Position numbers and translations under genes: made by a program
NCBI GenBank assembly: GCA_004551905.1
Contig: SFPL01000070.1
Location: 1 to 32,605, forward strand
DNA length: 32,605 nt
From: Lentisphaeraceae bacterium
Lineage (GTDB): Bacteria; Verrucomicrobiota; Kiritimatiellia; RFP12; UBA1067
Direction: 5' to 3'
Shown: positions 16,201 through 24,181 of the stretch, piece by piece
Layout: the number at the start of each line of letters is the position of its first letter
Position numbering within the stretch: position 1 is the first letter of the stretch
The notes under the pieces: generated by a model
What the model was told of the DNA's origin: nothing
What the model saw: only the letters and a program-made list of their open reading frames with translations
Databases searched by the model: none

Positions 16201-16527
16201 GAGGGCTTCTCGATTGTCGACGCCGCAGGGGCCGCCGCGGGCGAGCGCCTGAGGGCGCTCTTGATGACCGCGCTCACGACGCTCCTCGGCACCCTGCCGA
16301 TGATGCTCGCCACCGGCGCGGGCGCGGCGAGCCGCAACCACCTCGGCACCACCGAGTTCTTCGGTATGCTTTTCTCCGTCGTTTTTGGTATACTACTCGT
16401 ACCCGGCCTCTATGCGCTGTTCCAGACCTGGCGCGAGAGGATCAAGCTGATGTTCGCGTTCATCTCGGCTCAGGCGCGCAGGCGGCGCAGGCTGAGGGAC
16501 GGCGCGACCGGGGAAGCGGCGATGTAA
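13282..16527 (+). CDS. RND-family efflux pump, inner-membrane transporter (AcrB-like, HAE1)
   Basis: The 1081-residue protein has the RND plan: TM1 near residues 24-44, a large periplasmic loop, TM2-7, a second loop, and TM8-12. The proton-relay residues are present: the Asp pair D421/D422 in VVDDCIVVVE (TM4) and K958 in GLASKNAILIVEFAKD (TM10). Strings such as VTQYPRVTPPSIEVS and PGANAKEV near the N-terminus are typical of hydrophobic/amphiphilic multidrug exporters (HAE1). The start at 13282 is set by AGGAG at 13270-13274. An upstream in-frame ATG (13225) overlaps the small ORF and has no site. With the adaptor and outer-membrane factor it should form a tripartite drug-efflux pump. Confidence 0.96.
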   Translation: MKLSIRPAIEALKPFSRIFVERPRFAMVIAIVLSIAGTMSIFNLPVTQYPRVTPPSIEVSYNYPGANAKEVLNTIAMPLEDEVNGVDDMLYMTGQCGDDGSYSLNVSFEVESDRDMDQVKVQNRVVQAEPKLPTEVRQLGGRIRAEDSDMLGFIAVRSPNGTLSRLQISDYIYANIQPVLLRVPGVGDATVYGPKLSMRVWLDPARMAAQGMNTEEVMAAVSKQNIQASLGSVGAAPTGGHAAWTMSLLAKGRLMSAKEFDDIIVRRDANGGVVRLKDIARTEIGEQNYMFTGQLNGGNAVPIALQQKPGANAIATMKAIRKAMAQLEEAFPDDLEWVIPYDATAYVSTCIDEIVYTLLITFGLVVLVCYLFLQDWRATLIPCLTIPVSLSSTFILMAFLGYSINILTLFGLVLAIGVVVDDCIVVVERVQFLIETRGLNSKEATIQAMSDVTSAVIATTLVLLGIFVPVGFMSGITGRIYQQFSVTLSAAVCFSTVCALTLAPALCSLILHEARPYKHGPLAWFNWAINTFKGLFVRLAKWLASRIFLAFMLLILTVLLTVQMFSGTQTAFLPEEDQCVIFASMEMPEGSTRDRTRDVSLRAVDLLLKVPEVRSVLTITGFSMVGGRGENQSMVMIDLKDWSERRGKDQSAAAMVQKLQAYLAQVPEPNWKVFMPPAIPGLGMTNGISVDLQDKGTADAIRMDGVKNRVLAELNDKTKHPDIMVAYSGYNAVTPHLRFNLDRVKAEMYKVPVATVYSTLQNYLGSRYVNDVNLGTQVNRVTVQADWDGRATPEAVSRLYVRGENGAMVQIGSLGDITRELGPRTVYTRDKYVSCGITVMPMPGVASGKIMNDLRQVFKDVLPEDYGYDWAALSFQEARNEGGAAPLILLAVLFGYLFLVAQYESWTIPLPVMLSIFVAVLGALCGLRWFGVVMTGSPYPLSIYAQLGIVLLVGLASKNAILIVEFAKDKRENEGFSIVDAAGAAAGERLRALLMTALTTLLGTLPMMLATGAGAASRNHLGTTEFFGMLFSVVFGILLVPGLYALFQTWRERIKLMFAFISAQARRRRRLRDGATGEAAM
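16381..16394 (+). promoter_or_regulatory. candidate intragenic promoter near the end of the pump gene
   Basis: GTTTTTGG followed by TATACT (16389-16394) forms an extended -10 inside the coding sequence, about 155 nt before the outer-membrane factor gene. The codons over it (GTT TTT GGT ATA CTA, then GTA) are rare in this otherwise G/C-ending gene, as if the DNA sequence were kept for a non-coding purpose. Confidence 0.4.
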
Positions 16528-16550
16528 AGCGAACAATGAAAGGACACTCG

Positions 16551-18041
16551 ATGAAGTCGATGAAGATGGCGGCGGCGGCCGCGGCGGCGGCCGCGTTCGC
16601 CGGCTGCACCCAGTACATCCCCTCGGTCGGCCCGTCCTACGAGGAGCCGGAGGTGACGGCGGAGTCGCATCCGCTCCCCGACGCCGGCTACCCGACGACG
16701 AACGTGGCCGCCGACTGCTCGTACGTGCCGGCCGCGACCAACGAGGACCCGCGCGTCGAGATCTCTCGCGACGCGGTGGCGCACTGGTGGGAGCACTTCA
16801 ACGACCCTGTGCTGGAGGAGCTCGTGCTCGCTGCGGCCACCAATAACCTCTCGTTCCAGACCGCCAAGAAGCGCCTTGAGCAGGCCAACTACGAGCTGCT
16901 CGGCTCCTACGCGGCGTTCCTGCCCCAGTTCGACGTCAACGGCTCCTGGACGCTCGCGCGCTACGGCGCGAACGTGCCGGCGGGCGGCGGCGCGGCGGTA
17001 GGCTACAAGACGACGAGCGTTGCGCTCGACGGCCAGTGGGAGATCGACGTCTTCGGCGGCAGCCGCCGCCAGACCGAGGCCAACATCGCGCTTGCCGAGG
17101 CGGCGAGCTGGTCGGTGGCGGACGCCTGGGTGGAGCTCACCTCCCGGATCGGAGAGCAGTACGTAAACTTGCGCACCACCCAGGAGCGCATCGCGGTGGC
17201 GCGCACCAACCTCGTCCTCCAGACCGAGACGTATGACATCCTGAAGTCCCGCTTCGACTCCGGCATCGGCGACGAGCTCGCCGTCAACCAGTGCGCCTAC
17301 ATCGTCGAGCAGACGCGCGCGCGCATTCCGCAGCTGCTCGCCGTCGAGGAGAAGCTCAAGAACGCGATCGCGGTGCTGGCGGGCGGGGTGCCGGGCGCGC
17401 TCGACGCGGCACTCGCGCCGCCGAGGGAGAGCCGTGACTGGATGCTCGCGCCGCAGAAGGTGTCGGACCTGCCGCTCGACATGATGCGCGCCCGGCCCGA
17501 CGTCAAGGAGCGCGAGCGCAAGCTCGCGGCCATGACGGCGTATGTCGGCGTCGCCAAGGCGCAGTGGTTCCCCAAGCTCTACATCAACGGCACGGTCGGC
17601 TTCTCCAAGCGCGGCGGAGTGAAGCTCTTCGACCGCGAGTCGCTGTTCTCCACCATCGGCCCGGCCGTGAGCTGGCCGATCTTCCAAGGCGGCGCGATCT
17701 ACGCCAATGTGAAGGCGGCGGAGGCGAAGATGGACCAGGCCGCGCTCGACTACGCGCTCGCCGTCGAGCAGGCGTTCGCAGACGTGCGCGACGCGTACTC
17801 CGCCTACACCCAGGAGTACCACCGCTTGCAGGCGCTGACTGCCGCAGTGAAGGCGGCGTCGGACGCGGTGGCGATCTCGAAGGACCTGTACCAGAACGGA
17901 CTCAAGGACTTCAACAACGTCCTCGACGCGCAGCGCTCGCGCCTGCAACTCGAGGAGGAGCTGGTGGAGTCGCGCGGCGAGATCACCGTGACCCTAATCA
18001 AGCTCTACAAGGCGCTGGGAGGCGGCCTCGCGGCCGACTGA
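16551..18041 (+). CDS. outer-membrane efflux lipoprotein (TolC/OprM/NodT family)
   Basis: The protein of about 496 residues is the outer-membrane channel of the efflux system. A signal peptide with a poly-Ala core ends in the lipobox AFAGC. The mature part begins with the GPSYEEPE segment typical of NodT-type factors (compare GPDY), then AVAHWWEHFNDPVLEEL, and two repeated helical/beta regions; the second carries RPDVKERERKLAA, with AQWFPKL and PIFQGG. I chose ATG 16551 because AAAGGA (16539-16544) lies 6 nt upstream. ATG 16536 is also in frame. The stop is only 4 nt from cpaB, so the pilus-type genes may share the transcript. Confidence 0.93.
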   Translation: MKSMKMAAAAAAAAAFAGCTQYIPSVGPSYEEPEVTAESHPLPDAGYPTTNVAADCSYVPAATNEDPRVEISRDAVAHWWEHFNDPVLEELVLAAATNNLSFQTAKKRLEQANYELLGSYAAFLPQFDVNGSWTLARYGANVPAGGGAAVGYKTTSVALDGQWEIDVFGGSRRQTEANIALAEAASWSVADAWVELTSRIGEQYVNLRTTQERIAVARTNLVLQTETYDILKSRFDSGIGDELAVNQCAYIVEQTRARIPQLLAVEEKLKNAIAVLAGGVPGALDAALAPPRESRDWMLAPQKVSDLPLDMMRARPDVKERERKLAAMTAYVGVAKAQWFPKLYINGTVGFSKRGGVKLFDRESLFSTIGPAVSWPIFQGGAIYANVKAAEAKMDQAALDYALAVEQAFADVRDAYSAYTQEYHRLQALTAAVKAASDAVAISKDLYQNGLKDFNNVLDAQRSRLQLEEELVESRGEITVTLIKLYKALGGGLAAD

Positions 18042-18045
18042 CGAT

Positions 18046-18849
18046 ATGCCGCGCAAGATAGTCCTCGTCGTGTCCCTCGCCGCCGGCGTCATCGCCGCGG
18101 TCGTTACCAACATCGCCTTCTCGGCCAAGGAGGCCGAGGTGGCCAGGGCCAAGCGCGCGATCAACGAGCGCTACGGCACCATCGACGCGGTGGTGTTCAG
18201 CGCCGACGTTCCGGCCGGGACGGTGCTCTCGACCGAAGACCTCGGCTCGCTGAAGCTGCCCGCGCTGGGGCTGCGCGGCCAGGCGGTGGAGGAGTCGGCC
18301 TACCGCGACGTGCTCGGCCGCAAGCTCCTTGCCGCGCACAAGCGGGGCGAGGTGCTGTTCTGGTCCGACGTGGAGGGCGGAGACCCGTCCGCGAAGGGGA
18401 TTTCCGCCGACATCAAGAAGAACATGCGCGCGGTCTCGGTGAACTGCTCCGGCGCGGCGAGCGTCTCGGGGATGGTCAGGCCCAACGACCACGTTGACGT
18501 CATCGGCACCTTCGACTTCGACGGCGCGGCGGGCCGGCGCGACTTCGTTACCTGCACCATGCTCCAGAACGTGCTCGTCCTCGCGACCGGCTCCGAGACC
18601 GCCAAGGGGCGCGACCGCACCGCCGGCCTCCGCCAGCAGTACTCGACCGTCACGCTCGAGGTGACGCCGCGCGAGGCCGAGATGCTTGCCTTCGCCGAGC
18701 AGCTCAAGGGCAGGATCGTCCTTTCGCTCCGCAACCGCGGCGACACCTCCTACGAGAAGGAGCTCCCCAAGGTCGACTTCGAGAAGATCCGCTCCGAGAT
18801 CGAGGAGCTCAACCTCAAGCGCCAGTCCCAGCGGCTGGCGGTGCGCTGA
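18046..18849 (+). CDS. cpaB: Flp pilus assembly protein CpaB/RcpC
   Basis: The 267-residue protein has an N-terminal membrane anchor (about residues 4-24) followed by a SAF domain (VVFSADVPAGTVLSTEDL) and an RcpC-like beta domain (about 120-235). This is the layout of CpaB, the periplasmic protein thought to steady the Tad secretin. The C-terminus is a charged helix (about 240-265). The gene follows the efflux outer-membrane factor by 4 nt and precedes cpaF, so the Tad genes are physically joined to the efflux locus. No secretin (CpaC) gene lies nearby. Confidence 0.82.
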   Translation: MPRKIVLVVSLAAGVIAAVVTNIAFSAKEAEVARAKRAINERYGTIDAVVFSADVPAGTVLSTEDLGSLKLPALGLRGQAVEESAYRDVLGRKLLAAHKRGEVLFWSDVEGGDPSAKGISADIKKNMRAVSVNCSGAASVSGMVRPNDHVDVIGTFDFDGAAGRRDFVTCTMLQNVLVLATGSETAKGRDRTAGLRQQYSTVTLEVTPREAEMLAFAEQLKGRIVLSLRNRGDTSYEKELPKVDFEKIRSEIEELNLKRQSQRLAVR

Positions 18850-18863
18850 AGGGGAGTGCGGCG

Positions 18864-20525
18864 ATGCACCTGACGACGATCGTCGACGGCGTCAAGGAGA
18901 CGCGCGAACTGGAGGACGGCTCCTACCTCGTCGGCCGCGCCGAGGCCTGCCGCATCCGGCTGCCGTTCCCGGACGTCTCCGAACGCCACGCGCTCATCGC
19001 GGTCAGCGGCGAGAGCGCGGTGATCGAGGACCTCAACAGCGCCAACGGCACCTTCGTGAACGGCGCCGCGGTCGAAGGCCCCGTGAAGCTCGACGACTCG
19101 ATGGTGGTCCAGATCGGCACCACCCTGATGCGCGTCAGCGGCGACGAGCCGCAGCCGGAGCCGGAGGAGGAGGAGGCGCCGCGCGTCGAGCCGAAGGCAA
19201 ACGGCGGCGATTACGACGAGGCGCCCGGCGAGTCGGCCGACCCGATGCGCGAGATCCGCCGCAGTGCTCAGGAGCAGATCCACCGCGAGCTCCTCAAGCG
19301 CCTCGACATGAAGCGGCTCACCGTCGAGGGCGTCGACCGCGAGGGGCTGGAGCAGACCGCGCGCGAGAAGATCCGCGACATCGTGGACGAAGTGGTGTCG
19401 AGGGGGAGGCTCCCCGAAGGCATCGACCCGGTGCGGCTCGAGGACGACGTCTTCAACGAGGCGATGCGGCTCGGTCCGCTCGAGGAGCTGCTCGCCGACG
19501 ACTCCGTGGCCGAGATCATGGTCAACGGACCTTCGCGGGTGTACGTCGAGCGCCACGGCCGGTTGGAGCTCTCCGACTGCCAGTTCTCCGACGACGCGAG
19601 CGTCCTCTCGGTGATCGAGCGCATCGTCGCCCCGCTCGGACGGCGCATCGACGAGTCGCAGCCCTACGTGGACGCGCGCCTCGCCGACGGCAGCCGCGTC
19701 AACGCGATCATCGCGCCGCTCGCGCTCTCGGGACCGACGATCACCATCCGCAAGTTCTCGCGCAAGGCGCTCACGGCGGAGGACTTCATCCGCTTCGGCA
19801 CCTGGACCGACCAGGCGGCCGAGTTCATGCGCCTCTGCGTGCGCTTGAGGAAGAACATCATCGTCGCGGGCGGCACCGGCTCCGGCAAGACGACGCTCCT
19901 CAACCTGCTCTCCGGCTTCATCCCGCGCACCGAGCGCATCGTGACCGTCGAGGACGCGGCGGAGCTGAGGCTCCAGCAGCCGCACGTGGTACGACTCGAG
20001 GCGCGCCCGCCGAACATCGAGGGCAAGGGCGCGGTGACGATCCGCGACCTGGTGAAGAACTGCCTCCGCATGCGCCCCGACCGCATCATCGTCGGCGAGT
20101 GCCGCGGCGGCGAGGCGCTGGATATGCTTCAGGCGATGAACACCGGCCACGACGGCTCGCTCACCACCGTCCACGCAAATTCGCCGCGCGATGTCGTCTC
20201 GCGCCTTGAGACGATGGTGCTGATGAGCGGCATGGACCTGCCGTCGCGCGCCATTCGCGAGCAGATCGCGAGCGCCGTCGACATCATCATCCACGAGTCG
20301 CGCATGTCCGACGGTTCGCGCAAGGTGGACGCGATCACCGAGGTGACCGGGCTCGAGGGCACGCAGATCGTGATGCAGGACCTCTTCACCTTCGTCCAGA
20401 GCGGCGTCGGCGCCGACGGCAAGGTGATCGGCGAGTTCAAGTCCACGGGGGCGGTGCCGACCTGGATCGACCAGGCGCGGAGCTGCGGCATCGACGTCGA
20501 CATGTCGATGTTCGCAGGCGAATAG
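18864..20525 (+). CDS. cpaF: FHA domain fused to CpaF/TadA secretion ATPase
   Basis: This 553-residue protein has an N-terminal FHA phosphothreonine-binding domain at about 15-92, with GR at 24-25, SERH at 39-42 and NG at 61-62, the residues that read phospho-Thr. An acidic linker (about 94-110) leads to a CpaF-type ATPase. Its Walker A is GGTGSGKTT (336-344), and it has an Asp/Glu box near VEDAAEL, VGECRGGEALDML and a His box TTVHANSP. The ATPase would power assembly of a Flp-like pilus or a related type II/IV filament. The FHA suggests control by Ser/Thr phosphorylation; FHA-CpaF fusions are known in some actinobacteria and deltaproteobacteria. The start has GGGGAG upstream (18851-18856). 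Confidence 0.9.
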   Translation: MHLTTIVDGVKETRELEDGSYLVGRAEACRIRLPFPDVSERHALIAVSGESAVIEDLNSANGTFVNGAAVEGPVKLDDSMVVQIGTTLMRVSGDEPQPEPEEEEAPRVEPKANGGDYDEAPGESADPMREIRRSAQEQIHRELLKRLDMKRLTVEGVDREGLEQTAREKIRDIVDEVVSRGRLPEGIDPVRLEDDVFNEAMRLGPLEELLADDSVAEIMVNGPSRVYVERHGRLELSDCQFSDDASVLSVIERIVAPLGRRIDESQPYVDARLADGSRVNAIIAPLALSGPTITIRKFSRKALTAEDFIRFGTWTDQAAEFMRLCVRLRKNIIVAGGTGSGKTTLLNLLSGFIPRTERIVTVEDAAELRLQQPHVVRLEARPPNIEGKGAVTIRDLVKNCLRMRPDRIIVGECRGGEALDMLQAMNTGHDGSLTTVHANSPRDVVSRLETMVLMSGMDLPSRAIREQIASAVDIIIHESRMSDGSRKVDAITEVTGLEGTQIVMQDLFTFVQSGVGADGKVIGEFKSTGAVPTWIDQARSCGIDVDMSMFAGE

Positions 20526-20539
20526 GGGGCGCGAAGGGG

Positions 20540-21229
20540 ATGTCCGCCGACCTCATGCACGCCGTCGCCACGCTGCTCGCCGCTGCGGCCGCCGCCGGCG
20601 TCGCCTGGTACTTCGCCGCCGGGGTGAAGATCAAGGCCGGCTGGCAGAACGGCACCAGTCCGCTCGCGCGCTGGCTCGACGCGCGCCGCCGCGCCGCCTT
20701 CAATGCCCAGCTTCCGGAGGCGCTGGCGACGATGTCCAACGCGCTCCGCGCCGGCTTCTCGATCTCGCAGGCGTTCGACTCCGTGGTCGAGCAGGGCGAG
20801 GCGCCGATGAGCGAGGAGTTCGCCATCCTAAGGCAGCAGCTCCAGGTCGGGATGAGCTTTGAGGACGCGCTGGAGTCGCTCTCGCAGCGCGTCGGGTCCG
20901 ACGACCTCACCCTCGTCACCACCTCCATCCTCATCTCGCGCCGCACCGGCGGCAACGTGACCGAGATCTTCGACCGCATCTCCGACACCATCCGCGGCAG
21001 AATGCGCATCGAGCGCAAGATCCGCTCGCTCACCGCCCAGGGCAGGCTGCAGGGAGCCATCGTCTCGCTGATGCCGGTCCTGCTCGGCGGCGCGATGCTC
21101 GCGATCAAGCCGAAGATGATGATTCCCTTCCTCTGCAGCGCGACCGGCGCCGTCTCGGTGCTGGTGATGTTCGCCCTCATCGCCATCGGCTGGGCGATGA
21201 TCCGGAGAATTATCCGCATCGACGTCTGA
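20540..21229 (+). CDS. tadB: TadB-like inner-membrane platform protein (T2SSF domain)
   Basis: The 229-residue protein has an N-terminal TM (about 8-28) and a type II secretion F domain with the family pattern: LPEALATMSNALRAGFS, then a GMSFEDALESLSQRV-like repeat. Two C-terminal TMs follow (about 172-190 and 195-218). It would be the membrane platform on which the CpaF ATPase acts. Normal TadB is near 300 residues, and Tad systems usually also have TadC; here the protein is short and there is no second copy. A GGGGG site (20525-20529) lies about 10 nt before the start. It is the last gene before a new promoter. Confidence 0.82.
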   Translation: MSADLMHAVATLLAAAAAAGVAWYFAAGVKIKAGWQNGTSPLARWLDARRRAAFNAQLPEALATMSNALRAGFSISQAFDSVVEQGEAPMSEEFAILRQQLQVGMSFEDALESLSQRVGSDDLTLVTTSILISRRTGGNVTEIFDRISDTIRGRMRIERKIRSLTAQGRLQGAIVSLMPVLLGGAMLAIKPKMMIPFLCSATGAVSVLVMFALIAIGWAMIRRIIRIDV

Positions 21230-21230
21230 A

Positions 21231-21244
21231 TTTTTTGGTATAAT
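21231..21244 (+). promoter_or_regulatory. extended -10 promoter of the potABC operon
   Basis: TTTTTTGG followed by TATAAT (21239-21244) lies immediately after the tadB stop. The ATG is 8 nt further on with no Shine-Dalgarno sequence, so a leaderless or near-leaderless message is expected. Confidence 0.65.
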
Positions 21245-21252
21245 CCGCGTCA

Positions 21253-22359
21253 ATGAACAACGACTTCCTCGTATTCGACCACGTGACCAAGCGCTTCGGC
21301 GCGATGACTGCCGTGAACGATGTCTCGCTCACGGTCAGCAAGGGCGAGTTCTTTTCGCTCCTGGGGCCGTCTGGCTGCGGCAAGACGACGCTCCTGAGGA
21401 TGCTCGGCGGATTCGAGCGGCCAGACTCCGGGCGCATCTACCTCGAGGGCAGGGACATCACCGACCTGCCGCCGAACCAGCGCCGCGTCCACACGGTCTT
21501 CCAGAACTACGCGCTCTTCCCCACCATGACGGTGTGGGACAACATCGCGTTCTCGCTCAAGCTCGCGAAGAAGTCGAAGGCGGAGATCGAGTCGAGCGTG
21601 GACGGCATCCTGGAGATGATCCAGCTCTCCGACCAGGCGTGGAAGTACCCGAACCAGCTCTCCGGCGGCCAGAAGCAGCGCGTCGCCATCGCCCGCGCGC
21701 TCGTCGACCGCCCGCAGGTGCTGCTCCTCGACGAGCCGCTCGCGGCGCTCGACCTGAAGCTCAGGCAGCACATGCTCATCGAGCTCGACACGATCCACGA
21801 CCAGGTCGGCATCACCTTCCTCTATGTCACCCACGACCAGGGCGAGGCGATGTCGCTCTCCGACCGCATCGCCGTCATCAACTGCGGCCAGGTGGAGCAG
21901 CTCGACGGCCCCGCCAAGATCTACGAGGCGCCGGCGAGCCGCTTCGTCGCCTCGTTCATCGGCGACACCAACTTCTTCTCTGGCGAGATTGTCGCGGTCG
22001 AGGGCGACTACTGCCTGCTCGACGTCGACGGCTTCCCGCAGATCAAGGCGTACAACGACAAGCAGCTCAAGGTCGGCCAGCGGGTGGACCTCTCGGTGCG
22101 CCCCGAGAAGATCCGCGTCACCATGTCGCCGCCGCCGCCTGAGAAGGGCGCGTCGATCAACGTCTTCCCCGCGAAGGTACGCGACATCGTCTACCAGGGC
22201 GTCTACACCAAGTTCTGGGTCACCGCCGGCGACCTTAGGATCCAGTCGCTCAAGCCCCATTCGCGCTTTCTGCTCGATCAGGAGACCATCACCTGGAACG
22301 ACGACGTGTTCGTCTGGTGGCATCCGGACGACGGCTACATGGTGGAATCGAGGCCGTGA
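21253..22359 (+). CDS. potA: spermidine/putrescine-type ABC transporter ATPase
   Basis: This 368-residue ABC ATPase has all motifs: Walker A GPSGCGKTT (about 37-45), Q-loop FQNYALFP, signature LSGGQKQRVAIARAL, Walker B LLLDEPLAALD, and the His switch THDQGEAM. A C-terminal TOBE part (about 240-360) is typical of the PotA/MalK class. Two permease genes of the PotB and PotC type follow with overlapping ends, so polyamine import is the best guess. Other class I substrates (Fe3+, 2-aminoethylphosphonate) remain possible because no binding protein is adjacent. Confidence 0.93.
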   Translation: MNNDFLVFDHVTKRFGAMTAVNDVSLTVSKGEFFSLLGPSGCGKTTLLRMLGGFERPDSGRIYLEGRDITDLPPNQRRVHTVFQNYALFPTMTVWDNIAFSLKLAKKSKAEIESSVDGILEMIQLSDQAWKYPNQLSGGQKQRVAIARALVDRPQVLLLDEPLAALDLKLRQHMLIELDTIHDQVGITFLYVTHDQGEAMSLSDRIAVINCGQVEQLDGPAKIYEAPASRFVASFIGDTNFFSGEIVAVEGDYCLLDVDGFPQIKAYNDKQLKVGQRVDLSVRPEKIRVTMSPPPPEKGASINVFPAKVRDIVYQGVYTKFWVTAGDLRIQSLKPHSRFLLDQETITWNDDVFVWWHPDDGYMVESRP

Positions 22360-23351
22360 ACAACCCTCTGCGCTCGAAAAGGACCGAATGGGTCGTCACG
22401 CTGCCGGGGTTCCTCTGGCTGGCGCTCTTTTTCGCCGTGCCGGCGCTCATCGTGCTGGCGTTCACCTTCCACGGCCACGACGCCTCGGGCGGCGTCGGCG
22501 AGTGGTCGCTCTCCACCTGGCGCGAGCTCGTGGACCCCGACTACCCGGCAATCGTCTGGAACACGATCAGGATCTCGTTCGAGATTACGGTCTGGTCGAT
22601 CGTGCTCGCCGTCCCGTCTGCCTACGCGATCGCGCGGATGAACTCGCGCTGGCGCGCGGTGGTGGCCGGCTCGATCATGCTGCCGTTCTGGACGAGTTTC
22701 GTCGTGAGGGTCTTCGCCTGGAAGACGATGCTCCATCCCGACAGCTGGCTGCAGGCGTGCTACTGCGCCTGGCTTCGGACGCGCGAATGGCTCTTCAGCT
22801 GGCTGCCCGCGGCGCTCCAGAAGCTGCTCGTCGCAATCGGCGCGGCGTCGTCCGAGCCGTTCTCGGAGGCCACCTCGACCATCCTCGACTCCGAGGCGGC
22901 GGTGGTGCTCGTCTCCGTCTACTCCTTCCTGCCGTTCGCGATCATGCCCATCTACACTGCGGCGGAGAAGTTCGACTTCTCGCTGATGGAGGCGGCGCGC
23001 GACCTTGGCGCCAAGAACTTCTACGCCTTCCGCAAGATATTCCTCCCCGGCGTCAGGCAGGGCGTCGTCTCGGCGGTGCTGATGGTGTTCATCCCGGCGA
23101 TCGGCTCCTACGTCATCCCGCAGATGCTCGGCGGCACCAACTGCGTCCTCATCGGCAACAAGATCTTCATGCGCGCGATCCAGAACCGCAACATCCCCCA
23201 CGCCTCCGCGCTCGCCGCGCTGATGGCGGTGTCGGTGCTGGTGCCGCTGGGAATGGCGCTGTGGTGGAAAAAACGCCAGGACGCGCGCGGACGCCGCCGC
23301 ATCCAGGTGCAGTCGGCGCGCGTGGGCGCGGAAGGGGGGCGCGCGTCATGA
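22356..23351 (+). CDS. potB: polyamine-type ABC transporter permease (PotB-like)
   Basis: The protein of about 331 residues has an N-terminal TM (GFLWLALFFAVPALIVLAF) and five further spans. The ATPase-coupling EAA loop reads MEAARDLGAKNFYAFRKIFLP, and PQMLGGTN is typical of PotB. Start GTG 22356 overlaps the potA stop (GTGA). An insert of about 45 residues between TM3 and TM4 (LQACYCAWLRTREWLFSW, then the STILDSEAAV region) makes it longer than E. coli PotB (about 285). It forms the membrane channel with PotC. Confidence 0.9.
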   Translation: MNNPLRSKRTEWVVTLPGFLWLALFFAVPALIVLAFTFHGHDASGGVGEWSLSTWRELVDPDYPAIVWNTIRISFEITVWSIVLAVPSAYAIARMNSRWRAVVAGSIMLPFWTSFVVRVFAWKTMLHPDSWLQACYCAWLRTREWLFSWLPAALQKLLVAIGAASSEPFSEATSTILDSEAAVVLVSVYSFLPFAIMPIYTAAEKFDFSLMEAARDLGAKNFYAFRKIFLPGVRQGVVSAVLMVFIPAIGSYVIPQMLGGTNCVLIGNKIFMRAIQNRNIPHASALAALMAVSVLVPLGMALWWKKRQDARGRRRIQVQSARVGAEGGRAS

Positions 23352-24172
23352 AGCGGTCGATGTTCTCGGTGGCGGTGCTCGCCGCAGTGCTCGCCTTCCT
23401 CTACGTGCCGATCGTGCTCGTCGTCGTCTACGGCTTCATCCCCAACGGCATCTCGATGTCGTTCTTCGACGCGCACGGCCGCTTCATCGGCTTCACCTGC
23501 AAATGGTACGCCCAGATATTCTCCGGCAACTACTCGGTGAAGGCGCTGATGCAGAGCTTCTGGCTGTCGCTTACCGTCGCCGGGCTGTCAACTCTCGTCT
23601 CCTGCGTGATCGGCACCACCTCGGCGCTCGCCCTCCACCGCTGGCGCGATCGGCTCCAGACCATCCACCACGCGCTCGTCTACACCCCGCTCGTCATGCC
23701 CGACATCCTCATCGGCATTTCGCTCCTGATGCTTTTCGTGGCGGTCAAGATCGACTGCGGGTTCTGGACCATCCTCGTCGCCCACGTCACCTTCTGCGTC
23801 TCCTACGTGGCGATGACCGTGCTCGCGCGGCTCCAGGACTTCGACGACCGCATTACCGAGGCCGCCTACGACCTCGGCGCCGGGCCGTGGTACGCGTTCT
23901 TCCACGTGGAGCTCCCCATCCTACTCCCCGGCATCATCGCCGGCGGGCTGCTCGCGTTCACGCTCTCGATCGATGACGTCGTCATCACCTCCTTCGTCAA
24001 CGGCGCCGGCACCAACACCTTCCCGACCTATGTCTCGTCGATGACCAAGCACTCGCGCAACCTGCCGAGCGTGTTCGCGCTCTCGACGCTGATGCTCATC
24101 TTCACCTGCGCCCTCGTGGGCGCCTCCAAGCTCATCACCAGCCGCAGCCACGCTACGGCCAAGAAGGGATAG
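23348..24172 (+). CDS. potC: polyamine-type ABC transporter permease (PotC-like)
   Basis: The 274-residue permease has the usual length and six spans. It has LAFLYVPIVLVVVYGF at the N-terminus, LVYTPLVMPDILIGISLLML, and the EAA coupling loop EAAYDLGAGPWYAFFHVELP. FTLSIDDVVITSFVNG in TM5 is a PotC hallmark. The start overlaps the potB stop (ATGA) behind a purine-rich site (GGAAGGGGGG). No potD-like substrate-binding gene follows; ruvB comes next after 9 nt. Confidence 0.92.
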   Translation: MKRSMFSVAVLAAVLAFLYVPIVLVVVYGFIPNGISMSFFDAHGRFIGFTCKWYAQIFSGNYSVKALMQSFWLSLTVAGLSTLVSCVIGTTSALALHRWRDRLQTIHHALVYTPLVMPDILIGISLLMLFVAVKIDCGFWTILVAHVTFCVSYVAMTVLARLQDFDDRITEAAYDLGAGPWYAFFHVELPILLPGIIAGGLLAFTLSIDDVVITSFVNGAGTNTFPTYVSSMTKHSRNLPSVFALSTLMLIFTCALVGASKLITSRSHATAKKG

Positions 24173-24181
24173 CCGGTCATC

